Source: Aeoliella straminimaris
GTDB taxonomy: Bacteria > Planctomycetota > Planctomycetia > Pirellulales > Lacipirellulaceae
Reading direction: 5' to 3'
Assembly (NCBI RefSeq): GCF_024054565.1
Contig: NZ_JAMXLR010000061.1
Span: forward strand, 186,001-250,000
DNA length: 64,000 nt
Made by a program: the position numbers and the translations under genes. Below, in pieces: positions 63,483-64,000 of this stretch (position 1 is the first letter of the stretch; each line of letters starts with the position of its first letter). Under the pieces are notes generated by a model, which did no database searches, was not told the origin of the DNA, and saw only the letters and a list, made by a program, of their open reading frames with translations.

Positions 63483-64000
63483 GCGGCGACACAAGAACAG
63501 GACCACAAAACGGTGGTGGACAACCGGCTACCCGCCCCGAGTCGAAATGACTCTCTTTACTAAAACCTTTAATTCTCTTGAGGAGTGGCGCTCCCGGTAG
63601 CCGGTACCACACCTCGACGTTAGGGTGCAACGGCGGGTCGCCGGCAGGCCTCGAATTAGCAGCGGGGTGCCCAACCGCTGTTGGTTGGCTGAAGTTCTTA
63701 GCCACTGAAGTGTACATCACCTCAGCATCTTTCGAACCGCTCGAAGCCGCCGAGGGGAGCTGCACCGACGCAGATTCACCCCCTCACGAAGGCACCGAGG
63801 TGTCATCACCACCACAGCTTCTCTGTAGTTAGTATGTCGGTAAGGTAAACAATCTCGCCGGGGCGGAGTGCCGCCCTGATTGACGGTTTCGCCGAGACGA
63901 TCGGAGTGAGTGTAACGACCCGTCACTGTTCCCTCTCCGAACGGGTTGCCTATCGCCATTTTCCCTCTCTCCTCGAAGAGTTCAATTGCTTCTGGCACTT
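63483..64000. other. Terminal region, repeats, no confident gene
   Basis: No supported gene. Imperfect inverted arms around CAACCGGCTACC (near 63520) and GGTAGCCGGTACCACACC (near 63597) suggest another palindromic element. On the minus strand a frame starting MAIGNPFGEGTVTGRYTHSD has a ribosome-site-like GGAGAGAGGG, but looks like dispersed repeat sequence rather than a gene. Confidence 0.4.

Noticed and set aside
63717..63998. Minus-strand frame at the window end
   Set aside because: Basic, repeat-like composition and inverted repeats nearby; insufficient evidence for a protein.
1..64000. CRISPR arrays, rRNA and tRNA genes
   Set aside because: No regularly spaced repeats and no cloverleaf-like sequences were recognised in the intergenic gaps.

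Overview
The window looks like a chromosomal segment of a planctomycete, probably Pirellulales or a close relative. The markers are PEP-CTERM and dockerin surface proteins, a DUF1559 'prepilin-type, H-X9-DG' protein, NPYxSP-type small membrane proteins, a DUF4159/MoxR/DUF58/BatA-like cluster, fused cytochrome/redoxin proteins, an LptD-like outer-membrane protein and weak Shine-Dalgarno signals. Most of the DNA is GC-rich. The stretch from about 59.3 to 64 kb is visibly more AT-rich and repeat-laden. No rRNA, tRNA or CRISPR array was seen.

Layout. 0-1.4 kb: two tandem paralogous membrane proteins. 1.4-5.5 kb (minus strand): a tight five-gene operon behind a near-consensus promoter and a cobalamin riboswitch, encoding a DUF1559 pseudopilin-like protein, a DUF4465/dockerin surface protein, a second PEP-CTERM surface protein, a DUF5522 Cys-rich protein and a SAM methyltransferase. 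5.5-8 kb: metal permease with HMA domain, then a DUF3592 protein. 8.1-11.1 kb: an accessory trio of unknown proteins, two of them homologous and one of those split by an in-frame stop. 11.2-12.8 kb: the principal sigma factor. 13.8-20 kb: small membrane proteins, a Zn-ribbon protein, a methyltransferase and a Tat-type lipoprotein. 20.3-23.7 kb: two DUF697-type GTPases separated by a small nuclease-family cassette. 24-27.5 kb: quinone oxidoreductase, a CXXCH protein, a DCC thiol oxidoreductase and a DUF2007-like protein. 27.7-37.5 kb: VWA/GATase-like, BatA-like, DUF58, MoxR and DUF4159 genes, interrupted by a small four-helix-bundle cassette and nested palindromes. 37.6-43.6 kb: redoxin/cytochrome/monooxygenase-like fusion, LptD-like protein and diacylglycerol kinase. 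43.6-45.4 kb: small membrane proteins including an ICMT-type methyltransferase. 45.8-51.6 kb: pyruvate dehydrogenase complex (E3, E1, E2). 51.6-58.7 kb: GlsB-like protein, hydrolase, site-2 protease, HDOD protein and a Ycf48/CBM9 fusion. 59.5-63.5 kb: an unknown protein, a caspase-like protein between identical direct repeats, and a Tat-exported Gfo/Idh/MocA oxidoreductase.

The most unusual signal is a set of intergenic palindromic elements. Each is built from two inverted arms that are themselves made of short sub-repeats (TAATCT-, GGCTGTC-, GCGGAT-, CACGGAG- and GAGCCGGAAGC-types). Two of them enclose exactly one small gene: a GxxExxY PD-(D/E)XK-family protein at 21.65-22.18 kb and an S23-type four-helix-bundle protein at 32.22-32.70 kb. 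Others of the same type are empty. Removing the second cassette with one copy of a 2-bp TT duplication restores a TAATG stop/start overlap between two operon genes, which argues for real insertion. The B12-riboswitch surface-protein operon is the second main item.
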